Counted from the first letter of the stretch, positions 1-14,590 are shown. The stretch is DNA of 64,000 nt from Zonotrichia leucophrys gambelii (GCF_028769735.1 NC_088171.1:127323533-127387532); one strand, 5' to 3'. The notes: generated from the sequence alone by a model not told the origin. Numbers and translations are program-made.

Positions 1-690
1 CAGGCCATAGAACCATAGAACATGCTCAGTTGGATGGGACCCACAAGGTTCATTAAGTCCAACTCCTGGACCTGCACAGGACACCCCAAAAGTCACACCA
101 TGTGCCTGAGAGCACTGTCCAAACTCTGCTTGAACTCTGTCAGGCTGGTGCTGTGACCACTTCCCTGGGGACCCTGTTCCAGTGTCCAACCACCTCTGAT
201 TTCCACCTTTTTCCTAATCTAACCTAATCCTCCCCTGACACAACTTCAGGCCATTCTCTCCAGTCCTATCCCAAAGTGCTCAGCCATTCCTGACAGGATG
301 GTGACTCCCAGCCCCTTCACCAGCTCTGTTGTCCTCCTCTGGCCACATTCAAGTACCTGCGTGTCCTCCTTAAATGGTGGGGTACAGAACTGTGCTCAGT
401 GCTCAAGATGAGGTCACATCAACACCAAATAAAGTGGAATAATCCCCTCTTTATCCCAGCTGGTGCTGCTGTGTTTGATGCCCTGGATGCATTTTGCCCT
501 CTGGGCTGCCAGGGCACACAGCTGGCTCCCACTGCCAGGCTGCCCCAGATCCAGCAGCCCCAGATTCCTTTCTGCAGGGCAGCTCTCCAGCCACTCCTCA
601 CATGATTTATACTTGTGCCCAGTGTAATTTTGTCCTAGGTTCAAAATCTGCCATTTGGAATGTTAAATTTATGATTAGCAAGGTAGCAGA
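1..690 (-). repeat. CR1 LINE fragment, antisense
   Basis: The plus strand reads as the reverse complement of an avian CR1 non-LTR retrotransposon. It opens with a degraded tail (atagaaccatagaac), then shows the familiar CR1 order: a stretch like 'cttccctggggaccctgttccag', then 'cctcctctggccacattcaa', then a segment about a gctgggctgcaaggcacac-like block near 505-525. Similarity fades out around 660-690. The right-hand (5' LINE) end is therefore approximate, and the left edge may continue outside the window. It covers parts of the reverse-transcriptase C-terminus and 3' UTR and holds no intact frame, so the short open frames here are chance. Family recognition is from memory of CR1 consensus features. 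Confidence 0.85.
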
Positions 691-3367
691 GCAGACAGCA
701 AGAGTTAAAGCTGAATATTAATATGATCCCTTGAAGTATAAAAAAAATCTCTCAGACCACATAGGCTGTTGGAATGAACAGCCCACAAGGCTACTCACAT
801 CAAACAGTTTATTAATAAAAAATAAGATATTTAATTTGGCATTTGAAACTATATTCCAAGAAAATTTTGCATGGTATGTAACTCCTCCCAGCAAAAGGTT
901 GAACATGGGAATTACAGATCTTTAATATAAACACTTCTGCCTCTTCTGCAGTTTAAATTACTGCATCCATTCACCAATAATGGTATTCCTATTGCTACAA
1001 GAAGTTTATAACACCACCAGATTATAACTTTTAAAACTTTTCTGGGAGACATCACTCTCAGGGTTACATTTTCTCAAGTGCTGATGATTTCCCCATCAGC
1101 ACCTCAGATGACAGCCCCTCTGGGTTCCAGGTATGCCAAACACAGGTGGCTGTTCTGCAGGGTTTGAGAGAGGGCTGCTCAGATATCACTTAATTATAAT
1201 GAAGACCAGGTTCCTGACTGCCAAACTACCTTCAAACACAGGCTCTACAACCTTTTATTCCAGGATGATTTTAGGGAGACAGTATCACAAGAGGTAAGAT
1301 TGGCCTAGCTGTTGGCCCTGGCACAGCCCTGGCAATCCAAAAGATGGCTACTGGAAGAACTGAAAATCATCCTTGTCAAGGGTAATGTAGGTATTACAGG
1401 ATTTTGCAACCAGAATAAGCATTTTGGATAATATGGGAAACTGATTACAGCTGATTAAGAACACAGTTCAAGCTAATGGATTTGGGGTAAAATCTCCTGG
1501 AGTGGGTCACATGAAACTATTGGAATAGCTTCAAAAAACTCCATTGAGAGTATCTCCTAAAAAAGTGCAAAGATGCCACAGTGGGAGCTGAGCCCAGGAA
1601 ATCCCAGTTGAAGAGATGCCATAGCCTTCAGCAAGCCAGCAAACCAGGCAACCTGCTGGCACAGTGCAAATCCTGGCACACCCAATTAAAAAACTGAGAC
1701 ACTGCAGTGTGTGCAAGTGAAACTGTTCTTGCATCTCTTTCCTGGCATGTTATTCTAAATCAAAATTTATCACAACTGTTTAAGAATCTTTGGAAAGCAG
1801 TGCTTTTTCCAGGCTCTAGATACTGGGATGTTCTGTTCGGACCACAGCTTGCATGTCCATGTCACTACCCTGTAAGAGTCTACAGCTTCAATAAAGTCAG
1901 ACTTAATTACAGGTTTTGGGGTAAGACACAAGCAGTGAATAGGTCATTCTGGTTGTCTTTGCACCCTGAGGAATCAAATATGTCTGCTGCACAGTAGGTT
2001 CTGAAAGAATTAGGAACAACCTGTTAGAGGGAAACATGCCTAGTGTAGCTTAGCTGCAACAAAAATATTGCACATCATCACTGAAGATCAGGAAAACATT
2101 GTAGGATAATTGGATTGACCCTAAGATCTGAAAGCTAAATAATGTAACAGAAGTTAAAGGATTGTTCCAAATCTTTATAATCAGAATGCTACAGTTTGTA
2201 TCACAAACTTTTCAAGATACCAATCAAATCAGAAGCTAAATGTAAAATTAATAAAAACCAAGCATGAGATAACAAACACAGAAGGAAACTGACTCTTACT
2301 TTGAAATTCCAAATTCATAAAGAACTGATAAAACTACTGCTGCAATTATCTAAATACATGAAAAGAATAATCCTACATGCAGATAAATGCAGCATTCTTG
2401 GGTTTATTTTGTCTGGGAGAAGAAATCAAAATCTGATCAATAAGAAGTCTTGATCAGCTTTATTTATAAACAGCTTGGAGAAACCATACATAAGTCAGAT
2501 GTTGAAATACATTCTTTTAAGCCTTAAGAAAAATTAAAAATAAAAAATAAAGTCACCAAGTTGTATAGAGTAGACTAAAAACCATTTTCCTCCATCTGTG
2601 CTAACTTGCAGTTCCTCCTCCTGTTAACAAAGTGAATTTTGTTAGTTGGTTACTTTGTACACAACAATAAACTGTTTTTTCTTTTTTTAACACTTGAAAC
2701 AATTTTCGGTTTTTTAGGATTTTTAAAAATTTATTTCACCAGTTAAGATTAAGTAAAAAAACTGAGGATCAGTTTATTCTTAAGATCTCTCATATAGGTC
2801 TGCTGGGAGGCACAGTCAGCAACTCAGAAGTGAAGTCAGGAGGGATGTCATTGCCCTTGGGTAGCCAGTATTCATCACAGCAGGCAGCCTTTATTGTCCA
2901 GCGTGCTATAATAGTTTCTCAGTAGGGAAGGCAGCATGTAGTAGCATCATGACATGCAAGATAATGCCTAAAAACACAAAACTGTTTGAAAGGGTCTGTT
3001 AGGAGGGAGTGTTTACAGTGGCAATAGAAGGGAAGAAAGGCAGAATGACCTGGTTCTCTTTTTAGTCATGAACACTGGTAAACATTTTTCATTCTGTATC
3101 ATGTTCAGGAAACCAAAATAAGTTTCCTTCCATTTTGCAGTTTTTATTTGGTCATTGCTTGCTTACCTCTCTTCTGCAGTTCTCTCCTTAACTCTGCCAT
3201 TTATGACATCTTTTTTCCCCAAAAGAGAAGTTGAATATAAGCAACCAACATTTAGGTCTTTAACACACTACAAACTGCTTCATAGTTCCTTATATGATAG
3301 GCAGATCAATCATCACTGCCACTGAATATATTTTATTTACTTAAAATGGCTGGAGAAGCTGAAGTGG
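691..3367. other. AT-rich noncoding stretch, no feature recognised
   Basis: No repeat family, RNA gene or convincing exon was recognised. A minus-strand GTGAGT donor near 790-800 follows a short open stretch, but its upstream acceptor is poor. It is treated as a chance match. Several A/T homopolymer runs occur around 2520-2760. Confidence 0.4.
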
Positions 3368-3628
3368 AGTCACAGAATCATAGAATGGTTTGTGTTGGAA
3401 AGGACTTGAACAGACAATCTATGGGCATGGCACAACTATGGGCAGCAATGCCTTCCACTAGACCAGGATGCTCAAAGCCACATCCAACTTGACCTTGAAC
3501 CCTTCCACTGACAGGGCATCCACTGCTTCTCTGGGCCACCTCTTCTGATGCCTTACTGGCCTCACAGAAAATCATTCCTTCTTTATCTAATCTACTCTTT
3601 TTCAGTCTAAAGCCACTGAATTCAGTTA
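3368..3628 (-). repeat. CR1 LINE 3' end, antisense
   Basis: This starts with the inverted CR1 tail (tcacagaatcatagaatgg), followed by 'gttggaaaggacttgaa', 'ccactagaccagg', 'tgctcaaagcc' and 'cactgcttctctgggccacct', in the order expected for the reverse complement of a CR1 3' end. It decays into 'cagtctaaagccactgaattc' near 3625. It is 5'-truncated, as most CR1 copies are, and noncoding. Confidence 0.92.
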
Positions 3629-6600
3629 TGGTCATTAGAATTAGCTGGAAAAAAAGAAAACAAAAAAGTTTTCAGCCAATAATTTTATGCAGGAAAATGG
3701 GTAATTCAGATCCAAAATCTTTCTCTGAATATCTGGCTACAGTACAGCATGTTAATCCAAATTGCAACTGACTGCAAATTTTCCATGAGAGACAAAGGTG
3801 CTGTGCACATGGGTATTAGTGCACACACATGAATGTGAGCAAAAAAGGCAGCTCTTTGCAAGATGGCCATTGTCTTGTTTCTCTGTAAGTCGCTTCCAGG
3901 TTTCCTTGAATGAGATTTTGAAACTCTGTTTACAGCTTTACTCCTAATTAAGTATCTCCACTCACCTTAAGGAACTTGGTGGTTATTTAGTGTGAATTAA
4001 AATGGCAGCAGTTGGCATTCTACCACACAGAGTAATGAGATTTAGTGAAGTCAAGATCCCAAATACCTTCCAGAAGCCTGTCAGCTTTTCTAGCAATGCA
4101 AGGTGACTCTGATATCAGGTGCAAGAGGCATGAAGCCAAGACAGGTAGCAGGTGAGACAGATGCTTCAGTCTGCTATAGAGTTACTCAATTTTGCTTTAC
4201 AGAGTATCTGCCCACTGATTGCAGGATACAATGTGCCAGGACATGATGTGCTGCATGCCATCTTTGCAGTGCTGCAATAGTCTCCAGTATCAGAACCTAC
4301 TCTTTTACTTTGGGAAGATGCAGGAGTTCACTAAGCATAAAGAAATATAGCAGCTCCTGCAAAATTTTGGGAGACTTCACAAATCAATTAATATAAATCA
4401 ATTAAAAGTTCTTTCGATAAAGATATTAGCCATGTGCTCCTTGGTCAGCTTCAGGTATACTTTTGGGTTTAAAAAAGAAGAAAGAGTAAATTGATTACTT
4501 CTGTTAGCAGGGGGAAATTGACTGCAACCAGCACTTCTGAGTAATTCACTCTGTCCAGCTACTTGTTTCTGGATTTGACATTTTTAATCATGGGATAAAA
4601 AGCTCATGTAAAAGGAAAATGAGTTGCTACAGAGCAGTAGTTAGATCCAGAGTGACCACTACACTCTCACTCTGCAGCTGGGATTCATGGATCAAGTGCT
4701 GATACTCTGAGTGGGCATACACCATGAAAAGCTATCCAGGGGCTTAACTTCCCATACAAAAGGCAACAGGAATACCAACACCCCACTGCCAGACTAAAGC
4801 ACCACTGACACAAGAATAGATATGATTGACATGGCATATACTGCATTGAAGAAAATGCAAAAATATGTAGTCTTTGTGAAATCTGGTCCTATTTTCTCAA
4901 TAAAATCTCCACAGTATTACCCAACCTGACACCTTTTTGGGTCACTTAATCTTAGAAAGAAAAAGGTCTGCAAGCAAACTTCCAAGGATGAGATGTCTCT
5001 GAGATTCCCACTAAGGAAATTCTGCTTTCTGTGTGAGAAATGGAAGATACAAGCCACTGGATTACTGTTTTACATGTCACAGCAGTAATTGCTGTTTTAC
5101 ATGTCACAGCAGTAATATCTTCTTAATAATTTTAATTCCTTCTCAAGTACCTTATTAGAAAACAAACCTACTTGATGTTCCTAAAGTCTTGCAGATGTTT
5201 TGCTTTCACACAATTATAATATAGTCACATTGCCTCTCAAGACAGTTTCTACTGAGAAGCCAAATTAACACTCAGCACTTGAAAGAGGTAGAATTTAAGA
5301 ATTTGGTGTTCACCTTTTTTCAGCCAGCTAAATGACAAGCATGATTTATTTTGCCTAATAAAAACAAGAATAAAAAAGTAATAGAAAAAGACAACAGGCC
5401 CAGCAGCAGAACACTTAAATACAGCTCGTTATTAATCAGTTTATTTCACACAGTTGTTTCTAAGCAGCACAAGTGTATGTGTACTGTTAGCCCATAAAAA
5501 TAATGGGAATGAAAAACTGGACACTCTAATTCTTTAAGGATGCTGATCACTGAGGATTAAAAGCATTGCATAAGAACATGAAAACAGCACTAGGCCCTCA
5601 GCTATGGTATAATGCAGTTATTTGAGAAATCTATGGCAGAAAGCTCTGGCTTCCTTTTTTTTTTTTTTGTGCAATTTAGGTAATGGGGAAAATGTGTTCT
5701 GCTTTTCTGAAGCTGCAGTGATGAAGCACATCCAGAAGAAGCAAGGTCAAAAACAGTATCTGTTTACAAACAGGCAGATTACAAATCTGCTAACTTGCAT
5801 CCTGAAAGCTCCTTACTAAGTCAGATTAACATGGAGTTTCTGTTTACCATCCTGACACAGCTAAAGAACACAGCCCAAAGAATACAAATCACTCCCTGTG
5901 ATGTACAGTGTTTTCGACACTGTAAACTTCACTAAGAGCTGCCTATTTCCTGAACTCACAAGAGAATGTGTACAATATTTCCAAAAAGCTGTATAGGAAT
6001 CACAACCTGTCTATCCAGGTACATCAACTGTAATCTCATCTGTTGCCTAAATGGATTTCTGAAGGTTGAAAAAATAGTTACTATATTTTATTAATAAGTA
6101 AGGTCTTTAGCATATGTATGTATGCAAAGTAGAATTAAGAAACTCTTTGTTCAGCAATGAAGGAACAGAACCACCATGTTTAAATGCATTAATCTAGTGG
6201 GGCACACACCCCACTTATGGAGGTTTATGAAGACGTTAATTTAAAATCATTCAGGACTAAGCATATGTAGCAAATTACAGTGAGACAAGCAGATTGCCTG
6301 GATTGCCCTGGATTGTCACCCCATCATAGGGTATTACAGTGGGCCTGCCTTTTTGGGAAGCAGAATTACTGTTTGGAAGCATATTTCCTTCCATCAGAAA
6401 TCCCATTTTGCAATGAAAGCTGTTTGTCACAGCTCTAAATGTAGTTTTTAGAACTGACATCCTTCCTTTCACTAAGATATAATCAAGGGTGCAGGAGATG
6501 ATAGACATTAAAGACTCAATATCAAACACACACAGAACTTAGGAAAAATGCTGGTTTACATATTCTGCTTTTTAATAAACTAAATATCCATTGCTCTAAG

Positions 6601-9600
6601 CCCTTTGTCTACTCCTGGGTTAGAGAATGCAAACCATCACTGTTCAAGACATGCAGGTTTATGAATACACAAATACACACAGGAGAGAAAATAGAAATGA
6701 ACAAATATCAGTACATATGTTTGAGAATGTGAACTCCAAGTGAATAAAGCAGCCCAGATGGCGAGTGATGGTGGCAGAAGAATGCTCTGGGTCCACACCT
6801 GCTCCCAGAGGGACTTCCTAGCAGGCTTCCCTGCAAGAAATCACAGTTTCCCAAGGAGGGGTGGGCAAAATGTGGAAAATAGGAAGGTTTTACAGAAGGA
6901 ACACACTCCCATGAGACTGTGAGGAAAGAGGGCAAGCCACTCACAGAGTATACTGAGTATCAGATTTTGTCTGTGATTAGACTTATCTTTAAACTATTAC
7001 TTTTTTTTTTTGCTGCTATATGTCTATGACCTAATTATTGTATTTTGCAGCAGCCAAATGTAGCGAAAGATCAGAAGAGATCATTATTTCAAAAAAAAGT
7101 CTTGTCTTATATTTTATTTTTATTTTTCCTAAGCAGTTTCCAAATGAAAATTAAATCTAAAATGAAAAACTGCAACTCATGAGACTGTCTCCAAGATTCT
7201 GCTGAAGAACTTATCTTTTTTTTTTTTCTTTTTGTCTTATCTCAATGTTACATTTTTTCCTGGTTTTCTTCCTGATATGAAAGGATGCTGCTGGGCTTCT
7301 TTTTGTTAATTAGAAACAAGATCTCAAGACCAATCTAGCAACATCAGAAGAGACTATTCCCTCCATAAATACTTCACAATGATCCTCTGTTATGTGACAG
7401 GAATTTTAAATATTGTGAAAAATTGCTCGCAAAAGGCTGAGTCTAAATTACCAACCTTCAATTGCATATGGAAGAAACAACACTTCACACAATACTAGAC
7501 ACAATACTCCATCTGACAGCTAAAATGCAATTTAAAAAAAATTAAATCTTCCCATTCAAACTGAACTATAATTTCCAAGTAGTGTTTGCAATAAAACCTA
7601 AAGAATTTGCAAGAAATCTAGGTCAGAGCAATTTTATTTTTGACTTTGTGAAATAAAAAAAAATAATTAGGAAAATAGATAAATCTATATGAAAATTTAC
7701 ATGTTTTAGAGAGAGAGAGGAAGTCATAAACATACTCAAGAAAACATAGATCAACTAGGACATGAAACAGTCTGAAGCTGTATGTACACACCTAAATATA
7801 CTAAAAAAGATTTCCAAAGGAGTTCCTCTTTATCTGACACACCACTGGTCAGTCCCAGTCTGAAATAAATAACTTCACAACAAGCTGCACCAGAATAACA
7901 GTTGGAATTAATATCTTCCCCAGACGGAGTTTGCAACTTAATGAGCAACAAGTAGAATGAAATCTTGCTGCCAAAATTATACCCACTTCATTCTGAACAG
8001 AGGGAGAAGCACAGAGCTGAATGGAACAATGTGTGTTGCACAAACCACCCTAAACACACATTCAACACAGTCTTTATCCAAAGCACTTGAAAGGACACAG
8101 ACAATGAATGACTCAAGATATTCACATCAGAGCATTCACTAAAACACAGACTACAGAAATCCTAAGGAAATATGTATGACAAGATCAGAGCTGGATCAAA
8201 AATCCCTTTAAACTTCCTAACAAAAGCCTGTAAAATCAGTTCAGTACTTATGTTGTACATAGGAATTTGCCTCACTCAAATAGAAAAAGCAGAATGATTT
8301 CACAGAAAGGAGATTTTTGACTCATAAAACTGAGGTCATAAAGTCACTCTCAAGAAAAAATTAAAATATAAAACAAATTAAAATTCACCACTTGAGTAAT
8401 GAAATAGTACACACGTTTACTTTGTCAAATGAGAGATATTGTAGAAAATATATGAATCACACTGACAAGGAAGTAATTGAGCAAAACCTACAGCATTTTC
8501 AACAGTAAGAGGCACAGGATTCACATTTGGATACTCAAGAAATTTAATACCACAACTGGAGAAATTTAAAAGCAGGTTATATCCATTCCAAAAGGAACAC
8601 TGTAAAATATCAGAAAAAATGCTCAGTTTGTTATCATCTTCTAGCATTTAGTTTTGCAGCCAAACATCTCACAATGACTCTTTGCTTTTAGTTTTCCTAT
8701 AACATGTACACAAACAAAAAGAAGTTAAAGGGTTCAATTGAGTTACCTGTACTGCTACTTACAAAACAGGAATACTAAAGATGCCATTCTTAACCTGAAA
8801 AATAAAGACACAGTATTTGTGAGGGCTGAATTTAAGAAAATAAGGTAGTATGTCAGGTAGCTGGGGTCATCCATGAATAGAAAGATAGACACCCTCATTG
8901 GGAAATTCAAGAGCAAAGTTCAAATTTGGTTATGCAGAATTCAATGTTGGAGCCTGGCAAGATAAGGTCTTGTGTGCACTGTGTCCTGGCAGGCAACTTT
9001 CTGTCTGATTTCAACCACTATCACCACACAGCTCTTACTGTCTTCAGTAAAGGCCCAAGTATTTCTGAACTTTTAAAAATCAGTAAGAATTTAGCACTGC
9101 AGAAAATCATGTCTAGTAATGACTGAATGTAATTCTATTTAGGAACAGCTAAGACCCAAGATTTAGAACAGCAAAAAATATCAGCACAGACATTATACTC
9201 CTTTGACCTTAGCATTAAAACAGAGTAGCCAATTAAATGAACATTTTATTGTGGTATTTCTTTTGTTTTCTGGCCAATTACATTTACAGGAATAAGACAG
9301 GAAGTACAAGCACCACATGCACTCTTAAGTCACTTTGTTTTGCTTTCATCACTAGGAATACTACAAATACTACCAATACTAGAGTTTTCTTATCTTGAAA
9401 ATAATTTATGCCATGACAATTAAGTTCTGTTGAAGCCCTAAATTCTGTCTTATGAAGCTGTAATTCCACTAAAAATTCAAAAGAGAAACAAACTAATTAT
9501 TTGGTTTTTCAGAGAACCATGACATTATGAACTGTTACTATTGCTTTGTGAACCTTTACCAATCAAGTTGTTTGAGGACATTTCTTTAAATCTACTTGGG

Positions 9601-12600
9601 ACTGAAAACAGCATGGAAACAGAAAAAGGACTGACAAACCTGGATAGACTCAGAGGTATTTGCATTATAATATTAAAGTGCAAGAAGTTCTGAGTGACAG
9701 CAAATGGTAATTGAAAAGACAGATCTCAGACAGAGGAGCCTCATGAGAGAATATCATGCAAATGGCAAGCACCTCAATTTTAAGATGGATTTGCAATTGT
9801 CTATTTGTCAATGTTGACAATGCCTTAAGATCAATAAGACAGAAGTGAAATGTGGTGTGGGTATTCAAGTCTCCATTTGCAGAGTTTTAAGATTTATAAA
9901 TGCTCACATGAGACATTTCAACTACGGAAGAAGAAAATGGGACCTAGTTATGCCTTTGCAATAAAACTTATAATACAGTTAATCTTTTTCTAATTAAAAC
10001 TTAGAATTGGTTTTAATTTTTTTATTCTTTTTCCTCAGAAACATATATCTAGTTGCTTCTTAATGTTCTAAATTCTTTTGTAAGTCATTATTAATATGAA
10101 AACCATCAAAAAGGTTAAATAATATCTTATTATTAGATTCAACTCTACATGCAATGAGATCAATAATAACAGTGCTCTTGCTCAACTGCTACTAAAATGA
10201 CCCTGGACATTCATTCCACTGTTTAATAGTCTAATTTTTAGGATTACAATAGTAGAATTGAAATCAGGGTTGAGCAAGAACATCACACATCACCTACCAA
10301 ACATTTTGACAGACCACTGAATAAAGGTCAGAAATGTGCCTGCTTTAGGAGGCTGCTCTCAGCAGATAAAAACAGGAAGTGTTCAATACAGGACTCCCCT
10401 AGATCTCGTTAGCTGAGGAGGAAGGGGGTTTTCATGTATTCTTGCAGTTCCAGGTGGAAGTCCAAAGGAAAGCCTACACGTGCGTCATCCTCAAGCTTAG
10501 CACAGTTCTTTTTTTAGCCAAAGGGGGCTTATCTTATTACCCTTCTTAGCTGGGACGTCCACATATAACCTGAGAACTGCATCATCCCAAAAAGCACAGC
10601 AGCACACAAGAAAAGGGCAATCCAGACACCTGTACCCTGCTAATGCCAAACTGGACACTGGTGTTAGTCCAGCTTTGTTCATCTGGTTAATGTAAAATCA
10701 CACTGCTTCCTTTATCTTAATTCAGGTAAAATTGATACACTGTAATAATTAAGCCCATGCCTATGAGTTTTAAAAACTCATGTGGCTTTGTTGAACTAGA
10801 GTGGAAGTCAGTATTTTTTCTGCCTGACTGGATGCACACACGAGTTTTCCACCAGCAGCTGATGATTCAGGCTATTTATATTTGTGCATAGTTTCCTCTA
10901 TGCTGTTTCTGGTATTAAACTGAGGCTATTACAAGCAGTTTTCACATAATTTCAGGCTGTCTGCATTAGGCACTTTTTCCAGCAATATTCAACTGTGGCA
11001 CTTGCAAAGTGATTCAGGGAATAAGAGGAGCAAGAGTGACAATGTACATTCTTACCAAAATTGCTTCACCACTACCCAGCAGAACAGGAGGCCACAAATT
11101 ACCTTCCCTCCACTGCAAATGCATGCACATAACGGGGATGCTGGAGAATAACAGAGCCCTCTGACAGAAACCAAACACTAGCACATAATTGAAATAAAAT
11201 TTCAACACTTGTCAGAGGTTATTTATTTAATGTTGGTGCAGGCTTACAAATTCTGCATTCATGTAGAAAACTCACTACCATGACTATAGCCTCATAAGTA
11301 AGAGATGGAGCTGCTTGCACCATTATAATTACAACATTTTCTGAGTCACAGACAAAAATCTGGCCCATGCTGATACATTATGCAGAGCATCTATAAAAAT
11401 GACTGTGCTGAAAGCATTAAATAAGAGCTATGACCATGGAATGGGAAATGTCATTATTGATTCCACAATACTAAATATATCCTTTGTACAACAAATAGAG
11501 GGACATGAAAAAATGAACACCTCAAAAAGACAATGAGAAATTCAACAACAAAAGATTCTACTGCCTACTAATTATTTTTATTCAGGTCACCCAGTATATA
11601 AGCCAATATTTACCAAAACATTTGAACTGTGAACTACAATGTTTCAAGGTCATTCCTTTCCAAACATAAACAGGATTTTAGCAGGAATCAAATTAGTTGG
11701 AAGAGAATGAAGGGGGGTTTTGCTCTCTTCCTGTAAGCTCTGTTTTACTGGCAAGCACAGTAGAGGTACTTGCAATTTTTGAAAAAAAAGAGGTACACAA
11801 AATACTACTGGATAAAAAACTTGTGCAAATTATTTTTCTCACCATGTCAGGCTGGACCTTGCAAAACTGAGGCATTTGTTCCTCTCTATATTACAATTAA
11901 AATACTCAAGGGTTTATCTCACAGAATGAGCTCTCTCTTCTGACCACATTACCAACAGCAATATGTTTTGCAGCCATTCTGTCCATTGGGGTGAACAACA
12001 CTTAGGTACCACTCACATGCAAAAAAAGTAATAAAATCAGTGGTGTTGCACCAGAAAATGCCTTATGTGCTGTTAAAGCTGATTAATAAAAAACTAAAAA
12101 TTCATGCTTTTAGTAGCGTGCATATCCAGCTCATGGCAGCTTAGTTCCACCAATCAGCCAGAAAGTAGAAGACAAAAAATACACATATAAACATCATTGT
12201 TTCTCTATTGATGAACAGAAAGTAGGAATATTTTCCACACATGGCTCAAAGCTGTTAGCAATACACTATCTGACCCTCCACTAACACATGGGAAGAACCT
12301 ATTTTTCACTACTTGTTGATTTGTAGAGGTGTTCAAGGGAAAATTATCCAGCTCTTCCATATGTTAAAATAAAATTAGTCAAAGTCTGTCCCTGTCCTAG
12401 ACTCTAGAGCCTAATGAAATAGTTTTTTAACAGAAGAGTTAAGCTTCTTTGTTTTACTGAGGAATTATTGTTGCCCTGTACAGTTTTATTTGGTTTAGAT
12501 CATAAATTCGTAGCAAAAACATCTGTTGATAGGAAAGATCAGAACTAGAACTTCCAAATACAGATAGCATGCAAGAAAGAAAAAAGTACAAGTTTAGGTA

Positions 12601-13965
12601 TGAATTTCAATGTAGTAGTACCCATAGAGACTAAGCCATCGTTTCTGTAATTTCCTGTCACAAGCTTTCTTAGTTAATACCTTAATTTAAGGTTGAAATG
12701 AAATGTTTTTGTAGCTCACCTTTAACCAGCCATTCTCAAGTTATTTTATGAGACTAGGTTCCCAAGGTGCAACCATTCTTAAAACACCCCCCTAGTGGTC
12801 TCACAGAAACTACTTTTCTGCATCAGCATTATTTTAAGAAAGAAAATCTTAGTGTAGCCAATTAGCAATACTAAAAGTGAATCCATAATAACTAAAGATT
12901 CAAAAAAGCCAAAGAATGCACAGGCAGACTGACTAGATGATTTGGGATAGGCAAAAAAAATTTTTGACCCAAATGGCCGCCTCAGATTCAGTGTTGTTTT
13001 TCATAATTAGGAGTCACGCACACTTACAAGTACCTTAAATCACAATGATATTGTATAAATACAAATGCTCATTTGTACAGAGTAAAACTTTCCTTCATCC
13101 AAAGTGATACATATATTTTATGCATCAATACAACTATGTTCTCTTCAACATCAAGAGCCTACTTGAGACAATATATCAAAACAAGTAACACAAAAAACTA
13201 TTGTTTCAAAGAACAGAAACTTTTTCTAAACATCACATACTAGGGAACAATGACAGTAATCTTGCTTTAGCTGTGATGATTTACCAGAATGAAGTCTTGC
13301 CTGTGTTCTCCTAACTTCTCTTGGATGCAATAGATGTCTGTTGGAGAAAGCCTCTTACAAGGTTATATTCTGAAGTCCTTCAGGAAGAACGTTGCATTTC
13401 TCATCCACAATCAAGAAATGGATGATAACCTTGTTTTCCTTGGAGAAAATACTATCATTTTACCTTTCTTGAACTGAGAAGAGGTATGATTAACAATGCA
13501 CCAAGAACAGTCTGGAAGATGTAATAAGATTGTCTTTCAAATTAGCCCACTGCTTGTAACTTTAACATAAAGACATTTGCAGGATTCAGATGTCCTACAG
13601 CTCAGAGTTGGTCACAATCATTAATTTATCACAGTTCAATTTGTATTAAATGGGAATCTTCCTACACAAAGACACATGACAAAACACTAGGGGTTTAAAA
13701 TTGCAACAGTCCAGAACTCCAAACACACTTGAGTAATATAATCCTGGCATGGAAACTGAATGCTGGATGCACTGAAATTTGCATGGTGCCACTGTTGAAG
13801 CACTGAGGTATAAAATGTCAGGTACAAGCACCTAGAACACCACAAGCTGCTGACACCAGCTTCACTGCCTCACACCACATCAGTCTGTATTTCTGTAGAT
13901 TGGCACCATTTATATTCATTTATTCCCACTTTTTTCAGACTACTCTTTAAAATCCTTCTAATAAT
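3629..13965. other. Long AT-rich noncoding stretch
   Basis: About 10 kb with no recognised repeat family or confident exon. It holds simple-sequence runs (T14 at 5655-5668, T12 near 7216-7227), a short perfect hairpin at 5904-5924 (8-bp arms TACAGTGT/ACACTGTA) and a 27-bp-period duplication at 5065-5116. A possible 32-nt minus-strand microexon at 8763-8794 is described under findings. If the minus-strand gene model holds, this stretch would be intron or downstream sequence of that gene. Confidence 0.4.
5065..5116. repeat. Two-copy direct repeat, 27-bp period
   Basis: The 25-mer beginning ctgttttacatgtcacag occurs at 5065-5089 and again, identically, at 5092-5116. This looks like a recent small local duplication. 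No function is apparent. Confidence 0.9.
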
Positions 13966-14137
13966 CATCACAGAATGATTCAGGTTGGAAGGGGCCTCAA
14001 TGATCATCTGATTCCAACCCTCCTGCCATGGGCAGGGGCACCTCTCACTAGAGCAGGTTGCTCAAAGCCTCATCCAGGCTTGCCTTGAACACTTCCAGGG
14101 ATGGGGCAGCCACAGCTTCTCTGGGCAACCTGTGTCA
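13966..14137 (-). repeat. CR1 LINE 3' end, antisense, cut by an LTR
   Basis: Starts 'atcacagaatgattcaggttgg' and runs through 'ctgccatgggcagggg', 'gagcaggttgctcaaag', 'cttgaacacttccaggg' and 'tctctgggcaacctgtgtcag', the standard reverse complement of a CR1 tail. Similarity stops abruptly at about 14137, exactly where LTR-like sequence begins. The rest of the CR1 does not resume on the far side, so either the LTR entry was accompanied by a deletion or the CR1 was already truncated. Confidence 0.92.
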
Positions 14138-14590
14138 GTGTTTCTGAGGAAGGTGAAGGGAGACGACCACATCCTGATTGATCAGCATCGAACTCCGATT
14201 TATTGATCCAGCTTACACACTTTTATAGTAGTGTTAATTAAGCTTATACATATTGCAAAACCTGAGCTCATCATTGGTTACAGATTACATGCCAACCCCT
14301 CCTTTGTTGCCAATACTTGTGGTTTCTTGTTGAGGCTAATACTTGTTTTTCTCATCCTCTTTTTGACTTGTTATTTACCATTCTCAAGGCCTCCATGTAT
14401 TCCACCATATTTTTCTCATCACTTACTGAAGGACATGGTGTTTATTGTTGTTAAGGAAAAAACCTGAGAATTTGCTGCTTACAGCTGCCTTTTACTTTTT
14501 AACCAGCTATATATGTTCATGGTCTTTTTCTATAAGCCATGCCTGAACAAAATTCTGCAACATGTTTCAACCTCCATTTAACATGACGCG
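14138..14590 (-). mobile_element. Solitary endogenous retrovirus LTR, antisense
   Basis: Read on the minus strand, this has LTR architecture. A TATA box TATAAAA (plus-strand ttttata, 14221-14227) is followed by a polyadenylation signal AATAAA (plus tttatt, 14199-14204). Downstream lies a short R/U5-like segment ending near 14138, rich in 'gtcgtctcccttcacc'. The 5' end (about 14580-14590) is uncertain and no target-site duplication could be paired. No gag, pol or env sequence adjoins it, so it appears to be a solo LTR. The family is not certain. Confidence 0.6.

Noticed and set aside
718..906. Minus-strand frame ending at a GTGAGT donor near 800
   Set aside because: No credible acceptor upstream, AT-driven composition, and it adjoins a CR1. 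Kept as an example of how often chance donor sites occur here.
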